Source of the DNA: Vombatus ursinus
Taxonomy: Eukaryota > Chordata > Mammalia > Diprotodontia > Vombatidae
Length of the DNA: 64,000 bases
Assembly (NCBI RefSeq): GCF_900497805.2
Contig: NW_020954548.1
Location: 3,691,298 to 3,755,297 of the forward strand
Direction: 5' to 3'
The notes beneath the pieces are model-generated. The model saw nothing but the letters and a program-made list of their open reading frames with translations, had not been told where the DNA came from and did no database searches. Position 1 is the first letter of the stretch; each line of letters opens with the position of its first letter. This document shows positions 33,015 to 45,435 of the stretch, one piece after another. The translations under genes were made by a program, and so were the position numbers.

Positions 33015-33874
33015 TTTTTATTAATTTTTTTTAAGTTTTCAACATTTACTTCCATAAGATTTTGAGTTCTAAATTTTCACCCCATCTCGCCCCTTCCCCC
33101 ACCCCAAGATGGCATGCATTCTGAATACCCTTTCCCCTTCCCTTCTATTTCTTCCCCACTTCTTTTATCCCCTTCCCCTTCTATTTTCCTGTAGGGCAGG
33201 ATAGATTTCTGTAACCCATTTCCTGTATTTCTTAGTTCCCAGTTGCATGTGAAAACATTTTTTTAAACATGTGTTTTTAAAACTTTGGTTTCCAAATTTT
33301 CTCCCTTCCTCCCTCCACCACCCACCCTCATTGAAAAGACAAGCAACTCAATATAGGCTATACCTGTGCAGTTATGCACAACACTTCCTTAGTAGACATG
33401 CTGTAAAAAAACTAACTCAAAATTTCCCTTAATTCTATCCCACCCCCCCTTTTATTCTATGCTTTCTTTTGACCCTGTCCCTCCTCAGAAGTATTTGCTT
33501 CTGATTACCCCCTTTCCCAGTCTGCCTTCCTCTCCATCATCCCCCTACTCTCTTGTCCCCTTCCCCTCTGATTTTCCTGTAGGGTAAGACAGATTTCCAT
33601 ACCCAATTGAGTGTGTATGTTATTCCCTCCTTAAGTCAAATCCTATGAGAATAAGATTCACTCATCCCCTCTCACCTTCCCCAACTTCCCCTCCACTCTA
33701 AGAGCCTTTTATTTTCTGGGTTTTTTTTTGTGAGATAATTTATCCCATTCCACCTCTCCCTTTCTCCTTCTCCTAGTATAATCCTCTCTCACCCCTTAAT
33801 TTTATTCTCCAGATATGACCCCTTCATCTTCAACTCACCCTGTGCCCTCTATCTATCTATCAATCAATCAATCA

Positions 33875-33906
<32 letters not shown>

Positions 33907-34314
33907 GTCTATCTATCTATCTACATACATATAATTTTTTCCCTCCAACTACCCTAATACTGACAAAGGTCTCATGAGTTACAAATATCATCTTTCCATG
34001 CAGAAATGTAAACAGTTCAACCTTAATAAGTCTCTTATGATTTCTCTTTCTTGTTTACTTCTTCATGTTCCACTTGAGTCTTGTATTGGAAAGTCAAATT
34101 TTCTATTCAGCTCTGGTCTTTTCATCAAGAATGCTTGAAAGTCCTCTATTTCACTGAATGACTATTTTTTCCCCTGCAGGATTATACTCAGTTTTGCTGG
34201 GTAGGTGATTCTTGGTTGTAATCCTATCTCCTTTGTCCTCTGGAATACTATATTCCATGCCCTGCAGTCCCTTAATGTAGAAGCTGCTAAATCTTGTGTC
34301 ATCCTGATTGTGAT
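33015..34314 (-). mobile_element. HAL1-like element C, 5'-truncated, nested in B
   Basis: About 1.3 kb: poly(A) at the left (33,015-33,033), 3' UTR with the ATCT array, and the ORF1 C-terminal end (RVTYPAKL-type region, about 34,170-34,314), then it stops. The ORF1-to-3'UTR junction is the same as in A and B. Flanked by an exact 62-bp duplication, hence inserted by target-primed reverse transcription and relatively young. Confidence 0.9.
33848..33932 (+). repeat. (ATCT/AATC)n microsatellite in element C
   Basis: Tetranucleotide array with a block of 'caat' units. Confidence 0.97.
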
Positions 34315-34376
34315 ATTTCTCATAGTGTCATTAACTTCCATTTGCTCCATTCTAACTTTTAAGGAATTATTTTCTT
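34315..34376. repeat. 62-bp target-site duplication, right copy
   Basis: Exact partner of 32,953-33,014; element B's ORF1 resumes after it. Confidence 0.95.
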
Positions 34377-35655
34377 CAGTGAACTTATGGACTTCCTTTT
34401 CCACTTGGCCAATTCTGCTTCATAAGGCATTCTTCTCCTTATTGGCTTTTTGTACCTTTTTTAGATTTGGGTTAGACTATTTTTTAAGATGTTGTTTTCT
34501 TCAGTATTTTTTTGAGTCTCCTTTAGCAAGCTATTGACTTGTTTTCCATTATTTTCTTGAATCACTCTCATTTCTCTTCCCAATTTTTCCTCTATTTCTC
34601 TTACTTGGTCCTCAAAATCCTTTTTGAGCTCTTCCATGACCTGGGACCAATTCCTACTTTTATTGGAGGCTTTGGAAGTAAGAGCTTTGACTTTGTTGTC
34701 TTCTTCTAGTTGTATGTTTTAATCTTCTTTGTCACCAAAGAAAGATTTTATAATCTGAGTATTTTTTTCCTGGTGTTTAATCATGTTCCCAGCCAGTTAT
34801 TTAACTTTTTAACTCTGTGTTAAGGTAGGCTCTGTTTCCAGTGTGCAGGGTATACTGTCCCAAACTTCAGGGGGTTTGTGCAGTTGTTTTCAGAGATACT
34901 TCTAGGGACATGTAAATTTTCAGTTCTTCCAAGGTGATATGATCAAGGGGGAGATGGTTACTCCTTTCCTGGCCTGGGATCTGGTCTATGGGTGACCACA
35001 AGGACTCTTTTCTTCCTTGGAACTGTGAGGAGGTTTCCCATCCACCACCACTATAAACTCCACCACACTAGTGCTCCTCCTCAACCCATGACCACCACCT
35101 AGAAGAGTGACCCAGATCCAAACATGGGCAAAGCAAGAATACAAGCAAAGAGAAACCTGCAATCACCCTCTGATCAGCCTCTTCAACCCCTACAGTCTTT
35201 TGGCCAAGAGCTCGGGAAGCAGCCACTTCCCCGTGGCTGTGCCAGGACTGGGGCAGTATCATGCTCCTCTCTTACTCAGAATGGACACAACTTTCCTACT
35301 GACCTTCTAAGTTGTCTTTTGTGTTTGTGGACTGAGAAGTCTGGAAACCGCAACAACTACTATTGATTCAGTCCCCTGACGCCTACTTCAGGTGTGCTGA
35401 GGCCCAGTCTTTGCCTGCATGACCCAAACTGAACTGAGTTCTTCTTGCAGCCTGTTGCAACAGATCTTTCCCATCACTAATCCATTTTGTCTTGTACTGG
35501 AAATTTGTTTTACTCTGTCTTTTTTTGGGTTCTGCTACTCTAGAATTTGTTTAGAGCCATTTTTATAGGTATTTGGAGGGGTTAAAGGGAGAGCTCAAGG
35601 AAGTCACTGCATTTATTCTGTCATCTTAGGTCTGGTCAGCCCGCTCTTCATTTCT

Positions 35656-38600
35656 TTTTTTTTTTAATTTTTAATTAATTTATTTTGAGTTATCAACAAC
35701 CACTTCCATAAGCTTTTGAGTTTTAAATTTTTCTCCCTTCCTTGTCCCACCTTCTATCTCAAGATGACTCACAATCTGATATAAGCTATACATATATATT
35801 CCTATTAAACATATTTTCACATCAGTGATGTTGTAAGTAAAAATTAGAACCAATAGGAGGAACCACCAGAAAGAGGAAATAAAACACAACAGAAGAAAAA
35901 TAATAGCAAATAGTATGCTTCGATCTGCATTCAAACTCCATAGTTCTTTCTTTGAATGTGGATAACATTTTCTGACATGAGGCCTTTGGAGATGTCTTAG
36001 ATCCTTGTATGCTGAGAAGGGTTAAGTCTATCAATATTAGTCATCACACAACATGGCTGTTCCTGTGTGCAACATTCTCCTGGTTCTGCTTATTTCACTC
36101 AGCATCAGACCATACAAGTCTTTCTAGGGTTTTCTGAAGTCAGCCTGTTCATCATTTTTTATAGCACAATAGTATTCCATTACATTCATATACCACAACT
36201 TGTTTAACCATTCCCCAATTGATGAGCATCTTTCAATTTCTAATTCTTTGCCACAACAAAAAGAGCTGCAATAAATATTTTTGTGCATGTGGGTCCTTTT
36301 CCCATTTGTATAATCTCTCTGGAATATAGCCCTAGAAGTGCTATTGCTGGGTCAAAGGGTATGCACATTTTATTGCCCTTTGAGCATAGTTCCAAATTGA
36401 TCTCCAAAATGGTTGGATCATTTCACAACTCCACCAACAATGCATTAGTGTTCCAATTTTCCCACATCTCCAACATTTATCATTTTCCTGTTTTGTCATA
36501 TTGGCCAATATGATAGGTATGATGTAGTACCTCAGAGTTGTTTTGAGTTGCATTTTTCTAATCAATAGTGATTTAGAACATTTTTTCATATGACTATAGA
36601 TGGCTTTAATTTCTTCATCTGAGAACTGCCTGTTCATATCCTTTGACCATTTATCAACTGGGAAATAATTTGTATTCTTATAAATTTGACTTAATTCTCT
36701 ATATATTTTAGAAATGAGGCCTTTATCAGAGAGACTGGTTGTAAAATTCTTTCCCAATTTTCTATTTTCCTTCTATTCTTGGTTGCACTGGCTTTGTTTA
36801 TGCAAAAACTTTTCAATTTAATGTAATCAAAGTTATCCATTTTGCTTTTCATAATGTTCTCTGTCTCCTGTTTGGTCATGAATTTTTCTGTTCTCCATAA
36901 ATCTGGAAGGTAAATGATACCTTGCTCTCCCAGTTTGCTTACAGTATCAGCCTTTATACCTAAATCATGAACCCATTTTGACTTTGTTTTCATATATAGT
37001 GTGAGATTTTGATCTATGTCTAGTTTCTGCCATAATCTTTTCCATTTTCTCCAGCAGTTTTTGTGAAAGAGTGGGTTCTTATCCCAGAAGCTGGGGTCTT
37101 TGGATTTATCAAATAATAGATTACTATAGTTATTGCCTTCTGTGTCTTGCATACTTAATCTATTCCACTGATCCACCACTCTATTTCTTAGCCACTACCA
37201 AGCAGTTTTGATGATTGTTGCTTTATAATACAATTTAAGATCTTAAATGGTTAGGCCACCTTGCCCTACATTTCTTTTCATTAGTTCCCTTGATATTCTG
37301 GACCTTTTGTTCTTCCAAATGAATCTTGTTATTATTTTTTCTAACTCTATAAGATAATTTTTTGGTAGTTTGATTGGTATGGCACTGAATAAGTAAATTA
37401 GCTTAGGTAGAATTATCATTTACATTATATTAGTTTGACCTACGCATGAGCAACTAATGTTTCTCCAGTTATTTAGATTTGATTTTATTTGTGTGAAAAG
37501 TGTTTTGTAATTGTGTTCATATAGTTCCTGGGCTTGTTTGGGGAGGTAAACTTATGAAAATTTTATAACTTCTACAGTAAGTTTAAATGGAATTTCTCTT
37601 TCTATCTCTTCCTGTTCAGTTTTCTTGGTAATATATAGAAATGTTGATGATTTGTGTGGGTTTATTTTATAGCCTGCAACTTTCCTAAGGTTGTTTGCTA
37701 TTTCAAGTAGTTTTTTACTTGATTTTCTAGGATTTTCTAAGTATATCATTATGCCATCTGCAAAGTTTGATAGCTTTGTTTCTTCTTTGCCTATTCTAAT
37801 ACCTTCAATTTCTTTTTCTTCTCTTATTGCTAAAACTATCATCTCCAGTATAATATTGAACAACAGTGGTGATGATGGTCATCCTTGTTTCACCCCTGAT
37901 CTTACTGGAAATTCTTCTAACTTGTCCCAATTACATATAATGCTTGCTGAAGTTTTTAGGTATATACTACTTATTATTTTAGGGAAGACTGCATTTATGC
38001 CTATGCTCTCTAGTGTTTTTAATAGGAATGGGTGTTGTATTTTGTCAAAAGCTTTTTCTGTATTTGTTTAGATGATCATTTGGTTTCTGTTAGTTTTGGT
38101 GTTGATATGATCAATTATGCTGATAGCTTTCCTAATATTGAACCAGTCCTGCAGTCCTGGTATAAATCCTATCTGGTCATAGTGTATTATTCTTGTGATA
38201 AGTCACTGTAATCTATTTGCTAATATTTTGTTTAAAATTTTTGCATCTATATTCATTAGAGATTTGGTCTGTAATGTTCTTTCTTTGTATTGACTCTTCC
38301 TGATTTAGGTATCAGCACCATATTTGTGTAAAAAGAATTTGGTAAGGTTCCTTCTTCACCTGTTTTCCCAAATAGTCTTTTTGGTATTGGAATTAATTGC
38401 TCTTTAAATGTTTGATAGAATTCTCATGTAAATCCATCTGGCCCAGAAAATTTTTTCCTAGGGAGTTCCTCAATGGCTTGTTCAATTTCTTTTTCTGAGA
38501 TGAAGTTATTTAAATATTTTACTTCCTCTTCTGTTAATCTGGGCAATTTATATTTTTGTAAATATGTATCCATTTCACTATGATTGTCAATTTTATTCAC

Positions 38601-39590
38601 ATACAGTTGGGCAAAATAGTTCCTAATTATTGTTTTAATTTCCTCTTCCTTGGTGGTAGATTCACTCTTCTCATTCTTGATACTAGCAATTTGCTTATTC
38701 TTTCTTTTTTTAATTAAATTAACCAAAGGTTTATCTATTTTATTGTGTTTTTTTTTTTCATAAAGCCAGCTCTTTGTTTTATTTATTAGTTCAATAGTTT
38801 TCTTAATTTCAATTTCTTAATTTCTCCTTTGGTTTTCAATATTTCTAATTTGGTGTTTAATTTAGGATTTTTTATTTTAGTTTTTTTAGTTGTATACTCA
38901 ATTCATTGATCTCTTCTTTTTCTGTTTTATTTATGTAAGCATTTAGAGATATAAAACTTCCTCTAAGAACTGCCTTTGCTGCATCCCATAAGTTTTGGTA
39001 TGTTGTCTCATTATTGTCATTCTCTTGAATTAAGTTATTGATTGTTTGTATGATTTGTTGTTTGATCCAATCATTTTTTAGGATTAGATTATTTAATTTC
39101 CAATTTTTTTTGGTCTATCTTTCCATGGCCCTTTATTACATATAATTTTTATTGCATCATGATCTGAAAAGGATGCATTTAATATTTCTGTCTTTCTGCA
39201 TTGGACTGTGAGATTTTTATTCCCTAATACATGGTCAATTTTTGTGTATGTGCCATATACTGCCAAGAAAAAAAATATATATTCCTGTCTATCACCATTC
39301 AGTTTTCTCCAGAGGTCTATCATACCTGACTTTTCTAATATTCTATACACCTCCTTATCTTCTTTCTTGTTTATTTTGTGGTTAGATTTATCTAGTTCAG
39401 AGAGGAGGAGGTTGAGGTCCCCCACTAGTATAGTTTTGCTGTCTATTTCTTCCCGTAACTCCCTGAACTTTTCTTCTAAGAATTTGGATGCTATACCATT
39501 TGGTGCATATATGTTTAGTAATGATATTACTTCATTGTCTATGGTTCTATGGTGCCTTTTAGCAAGCCTTTCTCAAAGACCTTTTTTTTT
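35656..39590 (-). mobile_element. LINE-1, 5'-truncated, 3.9 kb
   Basis: Minus strand L1 with poly(A) at the left (35,656-35,668), 3' UTR to about 36,100, then most of ORF2 up to the middle of the endonuclease domain at 39,590, where it is cut. The last ~90 bp of its 3' UTR resemble the ends of HAL1-like B and C, as expected if L1 proteins mobilised those. Confidence 0.9.
36150..39590 (-). pseudogene. L1 ORF2 (endonuclease-reverse transcriptase), broken
   Basis: ORF2p nicks target DNA and copies the L1 RNA there. Domain order on the minus strand: endonuclease (39,590-39,093) with NIYAPN, VGDLNLLLSE, TKIDHVLG and SDHDAIKI; reverse transcriptase start (38,726-38,424) with [19 protein letters not shown] and PGPDGFT; catalytic part (37,863-37,552) with FNIILEMIVLAIREEKEIEG and FADGIMIYLENP; C-terminal part (37,179-36,341) with FWDKNPLFHKNCWRKWKRLW and the Cys motif CWRCGKIGTLMHCWWSC. 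The catalytic FADD is FADG, which would abolish activity. Several frameshifts separate the open parts. The endonuclease N-terminus is missing. Confidence 0.9.
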
Positions 39591-39599
39591 TTAGCATCT

Positions 39600-40225
39600 A
39601 ATAGATGCAATATATGATTACTGTTGATTTTGTTATTGAAATGGTCAATTATGCTGATAGTTTTCCTAATATTGAATCAGTCCCAGTATAAATCCCACCT
39701 GGTTGTAGTGTGTGATCCTTATGATATGCTGTTGGAATCTCCTTGCTAATATTTTATTTTAAAATTGTGTGTAAATATTCATTAGGGAAATTGGTCTACA
39801 ATTTTCTTTCTCTGTTTTTGAGATTCCTGGTTTAGGTATCAGTGCCATATTTGTATTATAAAAGGCATTTGGTAGGCCTCTTTCATTGCTTATTTCTTCT
39901 GAATAGTTTAGATATTGCTGGAATTAATTGTTCTCTAAATATTTGGCAGAATTCATTTGTGAATCAATCTGGCCCTGATGACTTTTTCTTAGGGAGTTCA
40001 TTGATGGCTTGTTTGATTTATTTTTTTTCTAAAATAGAGTTATTTATGTATTTTATTTCCTCTCTTATTCTGGGTAATTTATACCATCATAAATATTCTT
40101 CTATTTCACTTAGATTGTCAGATTAGGGGGTATATAATTAGGCAAAATAGGTACTAGTAATTGTTTTAATTTATTCTTCATTGATAGTATAATCACCGTT
40201 TTCATTTTTGATTTCTTCAAGTCAC
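39600..40225 (-). mobile_element. Second L1 ORF2 fragment
   Basis: Diverged copy of the reverse-transcriptase segment at 38,050-38,690: 'aatggtcaattatgctgata', 'tcctaatattgaatcagtcc', 'tggccctgatgactttttct', 'ttagggagttcattgatggc'. Truncated at both ends. Confidence 0.85.
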
Positions 40226-41879
40226 AAATGTGTCCTTTCATGTCATCTTTCTTTGGGACTACCCTCTAAGTACACAAGGTTTCCTAATGAGGAAAATATA
40301 AAACAGCTCTTTGGTCCCTGTTAAATGTGAGGACTTCTCTAATGTGAATCCTCCATGTATATATAAAACCATATTTCTCCTTACTCATTACACTTAACAT
40401 CTGTTTCTCTCAATATGACCTACCTAACCCTCTACATCTCCGAACATGTTCTGCTCATCCTTTTGTAGAGACCTTTCTTAGACTACTTCTTAAATTCCCA
40501 TTCACATCTATGGGTTGAGTCTCCAGAATATGACAAATTACTTTTCCCCTTAACGTTCTAGGGAGAAACCCTGAGACAATGAGTGCTTGGTGTTTTATAG
40601 GTCTCTATTCAGTGTGCTTCCCATTGATTATCACCCAGTAGCTTCAATTTGCTTTTCATAGTCTTCACTAAGGCAATACAGTAAGAATAGTTGGTACAAA
40701 AACCTTCTTGCCCAGTATGGGATGTGGTCTTTCTCTGTACAGATAAGATGCGTAGAGAGAGTGGACTCAAAGTAAATGTGCAGAGATACGGAAATACGCA
40801 CATTAGTTCACCTATGGAAAACTTCAAGAGGGCTCTACCAAGGGAGAGAAGGATTCCAGGTGACAAGATAGGCAAGTTATCACTTTGCTAAAGGTGCTCC
40901 ATGAATAGGTGGCACTCAGCTTCTGGCTTTTGTGGATAAGTATGGATTTGCCTGGCTTCAGTGAGAATCAATATCCTGGCAGCTTTCCCTAAGTAGCATT
41001 CATTGTCAATAGCTATGATCTTCATTAAACTTCCTGGGCAGCCACATGAATGGTAGTACCACTAGACATGGTACAGTCCCAGTGTTGAACAGAGAACATG
41101 CCTAATAGTGTCAGCCAGAGATGACGTATATAATCATTTTAAGGGAAACCTTACTGAGAAATCCAACCTACCCAGCTGTGTTATTTTCATTTAATGCTCA
41201 ACATGTCTATAATATTCACATTGAAATATGAACCAGAAATACTCCAGTATATTCATTTTTTCAGCATTTTCTTTTTGCTTTCAGTGATTTCATCATCATT
41301 TATGGATGGCAAAATATGATAACATGTGGTTGCAAGCATGCAACTCTTGGCACTCTTTATGCTGGCTATTGCACACCTTGTTTTGGTATCTTAGTAGGTA
41401 GAGACATTTGAATATTCCACCTGAAATAAAATGCCAAATCAGTTCATAAATCAAAGAAATCTAATCAGAAAATACTGCTATGACTTTGCAAAGGTAAAAA
41501 ATAAATAAGGTCTTATAACACAATGAACATTTTTAAAAATAGGTTTTGGGAAATTACAGAATATGAATATATAGAGTGCCAGATAACCATATTAAACTTC
41601 AGTATTACTAGAGACTGAACACAAATAAAGAGAAAGAAAAGAAATACTAGATATTTTTTGGCTCAGGGTTAGAAAATAACAAAATTTATTTAGACATTCT
41701 GGTCTTTTCTTCCTCCCTTCCTGCTTTCTCCCTCTTTCCTCCACTACTTTCCCCTTCCCTCCCCATCACTTCTAGTTGAAAGTCACAGGGAGCTGTTCTT
41801 CATCTTCTCTCATACAATAATTTTTATCACTGACATCGATAAAAGTATTAATAGAATACTCATTACAATTGCAAATGAA
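40226..41879. other. Unassigned
   Basis: No repeat family recognised. ORFs of 66-88 codons around 40,609-40,891 overlap on both strands and show no domain. A CT-rich stretch lies at 41,705-41,770. Confidence 0.35.
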
Positions 41880-42745
41880 GTAAAGCTTTAGAGGGACAAA
41901 TAATATTGTATGGCAGAGATAAGATCCATGAAGATCTTAGCAGTCTGGAAGAATGGGACACGTTTGGTAGAGTGAAATTGAATAGAATAAATGTAAAGTT
42001 CTATACTTGACTTCAAATCAGTTGCACAATAAGGATTGAGGTGCATTGGCTAGATAGAAGTTCAGCTTTAAAAATAACAAAGAAAGATCTCAAGGTTTTA
42101 GTATTCCATAAGTTGAATATTATTCAACAGTGTGATGTGATAACCAAATAATAATAATAATAATTCATACAGATTGCATTAAGAAAGACCTAGTGTTAAG
42201 AACAAGGGAATTCATAGTCCCATTGTACTCTGTACTGGTTAGCTCAAATTTAAAGTTTAGTGGTCACTTCTAAATGAATAACTACATTTCAGGAGGAATA
42301 TACATTAGCATTTCAAGAGGAGAGCTACAATGTCCTAGAGAAGAACTCGGAAATCACGCTATATTATAATTGAGTGAACTAGGAATGATTAGTCTATAGA
42401 AAAGAAGATACTGAGGGAGTGGGGCTTGATAGGGACCTTCATGTATATGAAGGGCTGGTTTTGAATTAACCATTAGAATTGTTCTGCTTGTCACCCTAAG
42501 TCAAAAGTAGAAAAAATGAGTGGAAGATGTAAATGGTCAGATATATATTCAGTATAAGTGCAGACTTCCTATTTATTAGATCTGTTGAAAGGTAGAATGG
42601 TCTGGCTTGATAGGCAGTGAATTTCTCTTCACTAAAGAACTTCAAGTAAAGACTGAATTGACATAGAAATATTTCTGGTTAAGATGAACTGAGAAACTTT
42701 TGAGGTCCTTTCCAACTCTGAGATTCTGTCATTCTACAGTCTCTA
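41880..42745 (+). mobile_element. CR1/L3-clade LINE, RT 3' half and 3' UTR
   Basis: Sense-strand CR1 order: 'gaagatcttagcagtctgga', 'aatagaataaatgtaaagtt', 'ctatacttgacttcaaatca', 'aaagatctcaaggttttagt', 'caacagtgtgatgtgataac', 'atagtcccattgtactctgt', then the 3' UTR 'cttttgaggtcctttccaac'. Peptide pieces such as KDLKVLVF and QQCDV match the KDLGVLVD...QQCA region. Degenerate, no long frame. A (TAA)n run lies at 42,150. Confidence 0.85.
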
Positions 42746-42769
42746 TGAATTGATATGGGATTTCTTTTT

Positions 42770-42982
42770 CTCTTTTAAAATTGGAGGGAATCAAAAGAAA
42801 AATGAATAAAGAAGGGAAAAAAGGAAGGAAAAGAAATGGAAGGGGTCAAAAATACCAGGAATGCAACCCTGGGTAACTGGGGAAATGGCAGTACCTTCAA
42901 CAATAGTAGGGAAGTTAGGAAGAGGGTAAGGTTTTGGGGATAATGTAATGAATTCAGTTTTGGACATTTTGAGTTTATTATG
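42770..42982 (+). repeat. Dispersed mammalian repeat, unassigned
   Basis: 'agggaagttaggaagagggt', 'aatgaattcagttttggaca' and 'ttttgagtttatta' recall a widespread old mammalian repeat; I cannot name it. Confidence 0.35.
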
Positions 42983-42984
42983 TC

Positions 42985-43080
42985 TCCAAATAGAGTGTAA
43001 GCTCCTTGTATTACTTAGGATCTAGTAGAGTACTTAGAAAATAATTGGTGCTTACTAAATGCATGTTGATTGATTTAATT
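42985..43080 (+). repeat. L2 3' tail
   Basis: 'gtgtaagctccttgtattac' and 'tggtgcttactaaatgcatg' then 'ttgattga', the L2 terminus. Confidence 0.6.
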
Positions 43081-43680
43081 TAAAATCTACTAAATGTATT
43101 TTGCTGTCAAAAAAATCTTTTAATCTATACTTTGTGATATTGTAAAAGGAGGCAGGCCACTGAGTAATCATTCATAGAATAAACATCCTTTTTTGGCTTA
43201 AACAGATGGCTGCTTAGGTTTCCAGCTGATTTAGTGGAGGAAATGACAGAAAATGAGTTTATGTCTATTTTTCTGCCTAGGGTTTGGGAGAGGCAGCATC
43301 AAAAACAGGTAAGAAGAATCACATTCTGATGTCATATAGCTCCAAGTCTCAGAAAGACATAAATGGTAGAAATGAACATTAAGAATGGAGGGGAGGAAGG
43401 GAATGAGTACGAAGTATTATACTTTCAATTAAAAATAGTAATTGTGCATTCCATTATATATGTGTATATGTATTCCATTAAATAAACTTTACTAATAACC
43501 TACCATGTGTATGACACTGTACTAGTTTTTATAGCATTTTAAAAATTATCCCAACAATACTATAAGACAGGTAATAACTCCATGGTTCTATGATTTCATT
43601 TGGTATAGATGCTCCCTTAAACAATTCACATCACACCCCTTTCAGAGCTATTTTATCACAGCATGCTAGCGGACATTAAC

Positions 43681-44016
43681 CTATCCCCCCTCATGCCACC
43701 AAAAAGAATGAGTGTGAGTAAGCACTCGATGGAACAGACTGGAGCTGCTGGAATTTATTTTGCTCCCAGAAGGACTTGAAACCCAGATGTGGGCCCTTTG
43801 GGAAAAGACTGCCCCCATGGTTTGAGTAAAAAGCTTTTGAGGATTCCACATAACCTCTTTGAAGAATGTTTTTATCTTTTTGAGAGCCTCTTCTACCTGA
43901 GGGCTAATAAATACATTCTTAGTAAAATAATTGTTTATTGAAGTCACAGACTCCATATGGTCCACTGTACTGAATATGGAACTATTCCCAGGGCAACAAT
44001 TTATACATGATTCCAT
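43681..44016 (-). CDS. Unrecognised 111-codon ORF
   Basis: I do not recognise this protein. It is one of the few ORFs over 100 codons not explained by a LINE. It has a mildly charged middle (SPQVEEALKKIKTFF) and a Ser-rich end, with no signal peptide, membrane segment or known motif. Chance open frames of this length are expected in 64 kb, and no splice or promoter context is visible. Probably not a gene. Confidence 0.12.
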   Translation of the reverse strand: MESCINCCPGNSSIFSTVDHMESVTSINNYFTKNVFISPQVEEALKKIKTFFKEVMWNPQKLFTQTMGAVFSQRAHIWVSSPSGSKINSSSSSLFHRVLTHTHSFWWHEGG

Positions 44017-44134
44017 GAGTTTTTTGGGCCAAAAAAACTAATCATAATTTAATGGAAGACCCTTTAGCAGTGAACTTTTCTAGCTCAACTGTGGGCTTAA
44101 GACCGAAACAAAGGTTTCATAATGACCTAACAGA

Positions 44135-44330
44135 ACAATGAAGTCAAAAGAGCACTGGATTTGGAGTCAGAGGACAGGGGTTCAAACCATACCTATACTA
44201 TTTCTTTTGTTTGTGACATTGACCAATTTACAATTTCCTTGGGACTCAGGATCTTCCACTTACAAAATAAAGAGTAAACAATTGATTGTCTCTGAGAAAC
44301 CTTTTAGCTCTATAATCCCTTTTCATTATT
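44135..44330 (+). repeat. MIR SINE
   Basis: 'agagcactggatttggagtc', 'agaggacaggggttcaaacc' and a 'tttagctctataatcccttt' end. Confidence 0.7.
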
Positions 44331-44419
44331 TCATTTGGCAGAAAAAAAATCTTCGAAATGTGTGCTGTCATCACTACTCCTCCCTGTGTTTGCTTGTCTT
44401 ATGTTATATTTTAGAACTT

Positions 44420-45320
44420 TGATTTAGGTACATTTCCTGGAAGATCAATGCAATGCACTTAGCAGCAATAGACAGTCTAAGGAAGGAGGATGGCAAAGAC
44501 ATTTGTCATCTCCTTCCACAGGCATCAGTTTTTGGTAATTTTAAGTGGCTGATTTATGAACTCACACAAAAGTTAGATTTTTTAAACGTTTATTTCAATA
44601 CTTCAGGGATCCATTATTTTCTCCCTATGGACAGTCCCTCCACTAGCACACATCATGACCCTTCTCTGTGCCTTGGTAAATATTCTTTGTAAACTGGGGT
44701 GATGCAAAAGTTTCAGTACTTAGATTCCAGTTCTCTATTGATGAGCCTCTCCATGCTTATCAAGGTTGGTCTTCAGATGACAGACATACAGTCTATCTTC
44801 AGGACCATATTTCTGTTGGATAGGACCTGTCAGAGGATACACTCAACCTGGCATTTAAAAAACTGAATTTGCCATTAGGAAGCAAAGGGGCAGGACTTCT
44901 CTCTTGAGCTTGTTTTCTTTTCCTTTCTGTGGCAAGCTATCCAAGGTTCTGTCAAGGAAAAACTTGGAAAAATATATATATAATACACACATACACATAT
45001 AATTCTCTTTGCCTGTTTATTGTTTAGTGAAAACCACTAAAGGCATTTGGCTCAGAGCACACACACAGACATTCATTCATCAACTAGTAATTATTAAGGC
45101 CTTATGGTATAAGGCACTGAAGTCCCCTATTTTCCAAGTTACTAGAAATGCAGAAGTGGTGGTACAGAGCTAGCCACAAGTAGAAAGTGATTTTAAAATA
45201 AGGGCTGTCTCATCATGCCAAATTTTGATTTCATTGGTATAGAAAATTCTTGGTGAGAAAATGTACTCTGGTAGTGCAAATTGATAACTGCTCTTCAAAT
45301 TATGGTTTTAGTTGCTTGTG
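44420..45320. other. Unassigned
   Basis: No feature I can support; short ORFs only. Confidence 0.35.
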
Positions 45321-45324
45321 GCAC

Positions 45325-45435
45325 TGGAAAATTAAGTGACTGGCTCAGGATAACACAGACAATATGTGTCAGAGGCAAAACTTAAACCCAGCACTTCCTC
45401 ATGCATAGACCAACTCTCTGCTATGTCAGGTTCTC
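45325..45435 (-). repeat. MIR-family fragment, reverse
   Basis: 'aattaagtgactggctcagg', 'ataacacagacaatatgtgt' and 'ttaaacccagcacttcctca'. Confidence 0.5.

Larger units (their letters stand above)
32340..34790 (-). pseudogene. L1-type ORF1 of element B, interrupted
   Basis: ORF1p-like coding remnant in two parts around the nested insertion. The N-terminal part (34,377 to about 34,790) matches the coiled-coil half of the ORF1 at 5,697-6,777. It contains EVHKFTEENNSLKVRMEQME and VNDTMRN just beside the insertion point. The C-terminal part (32,340-32,952) is the RRM/C-terminal domain. Besides the insertion there are stops and shifts, so it is dead. Role in life: RNA-binding chaperone of the element's particle. 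Confidence 0.7.
31162..35636 (-). mobile_element. HAL1-like element B, split by a nested relative
   Basis: Same plan as 4,826-7,533: 5' UTR (about 35,636-34,800), ORF1 (interrupted), then directly a 3' UTR down to poly(T) at 31,162. Its 3' end includes about 190 bp absent from the element at 4,826. Interrupted by the insertion at 33,015-34,314 and by a SINE at 32,156-32,302. Without them it is about 3.0 kb. Flanks 'gctcatcatgt' and 'gctcttcattt' may be a degenerate target duplication. No ORF2 sequence. Confidence 0.8.

Noticed and set aside
40609-40891. Two overlapping ORFs on opposite strands
   Set aside because: No domain, no repeat match; mutual shadows cannot both be genes and neither has support.
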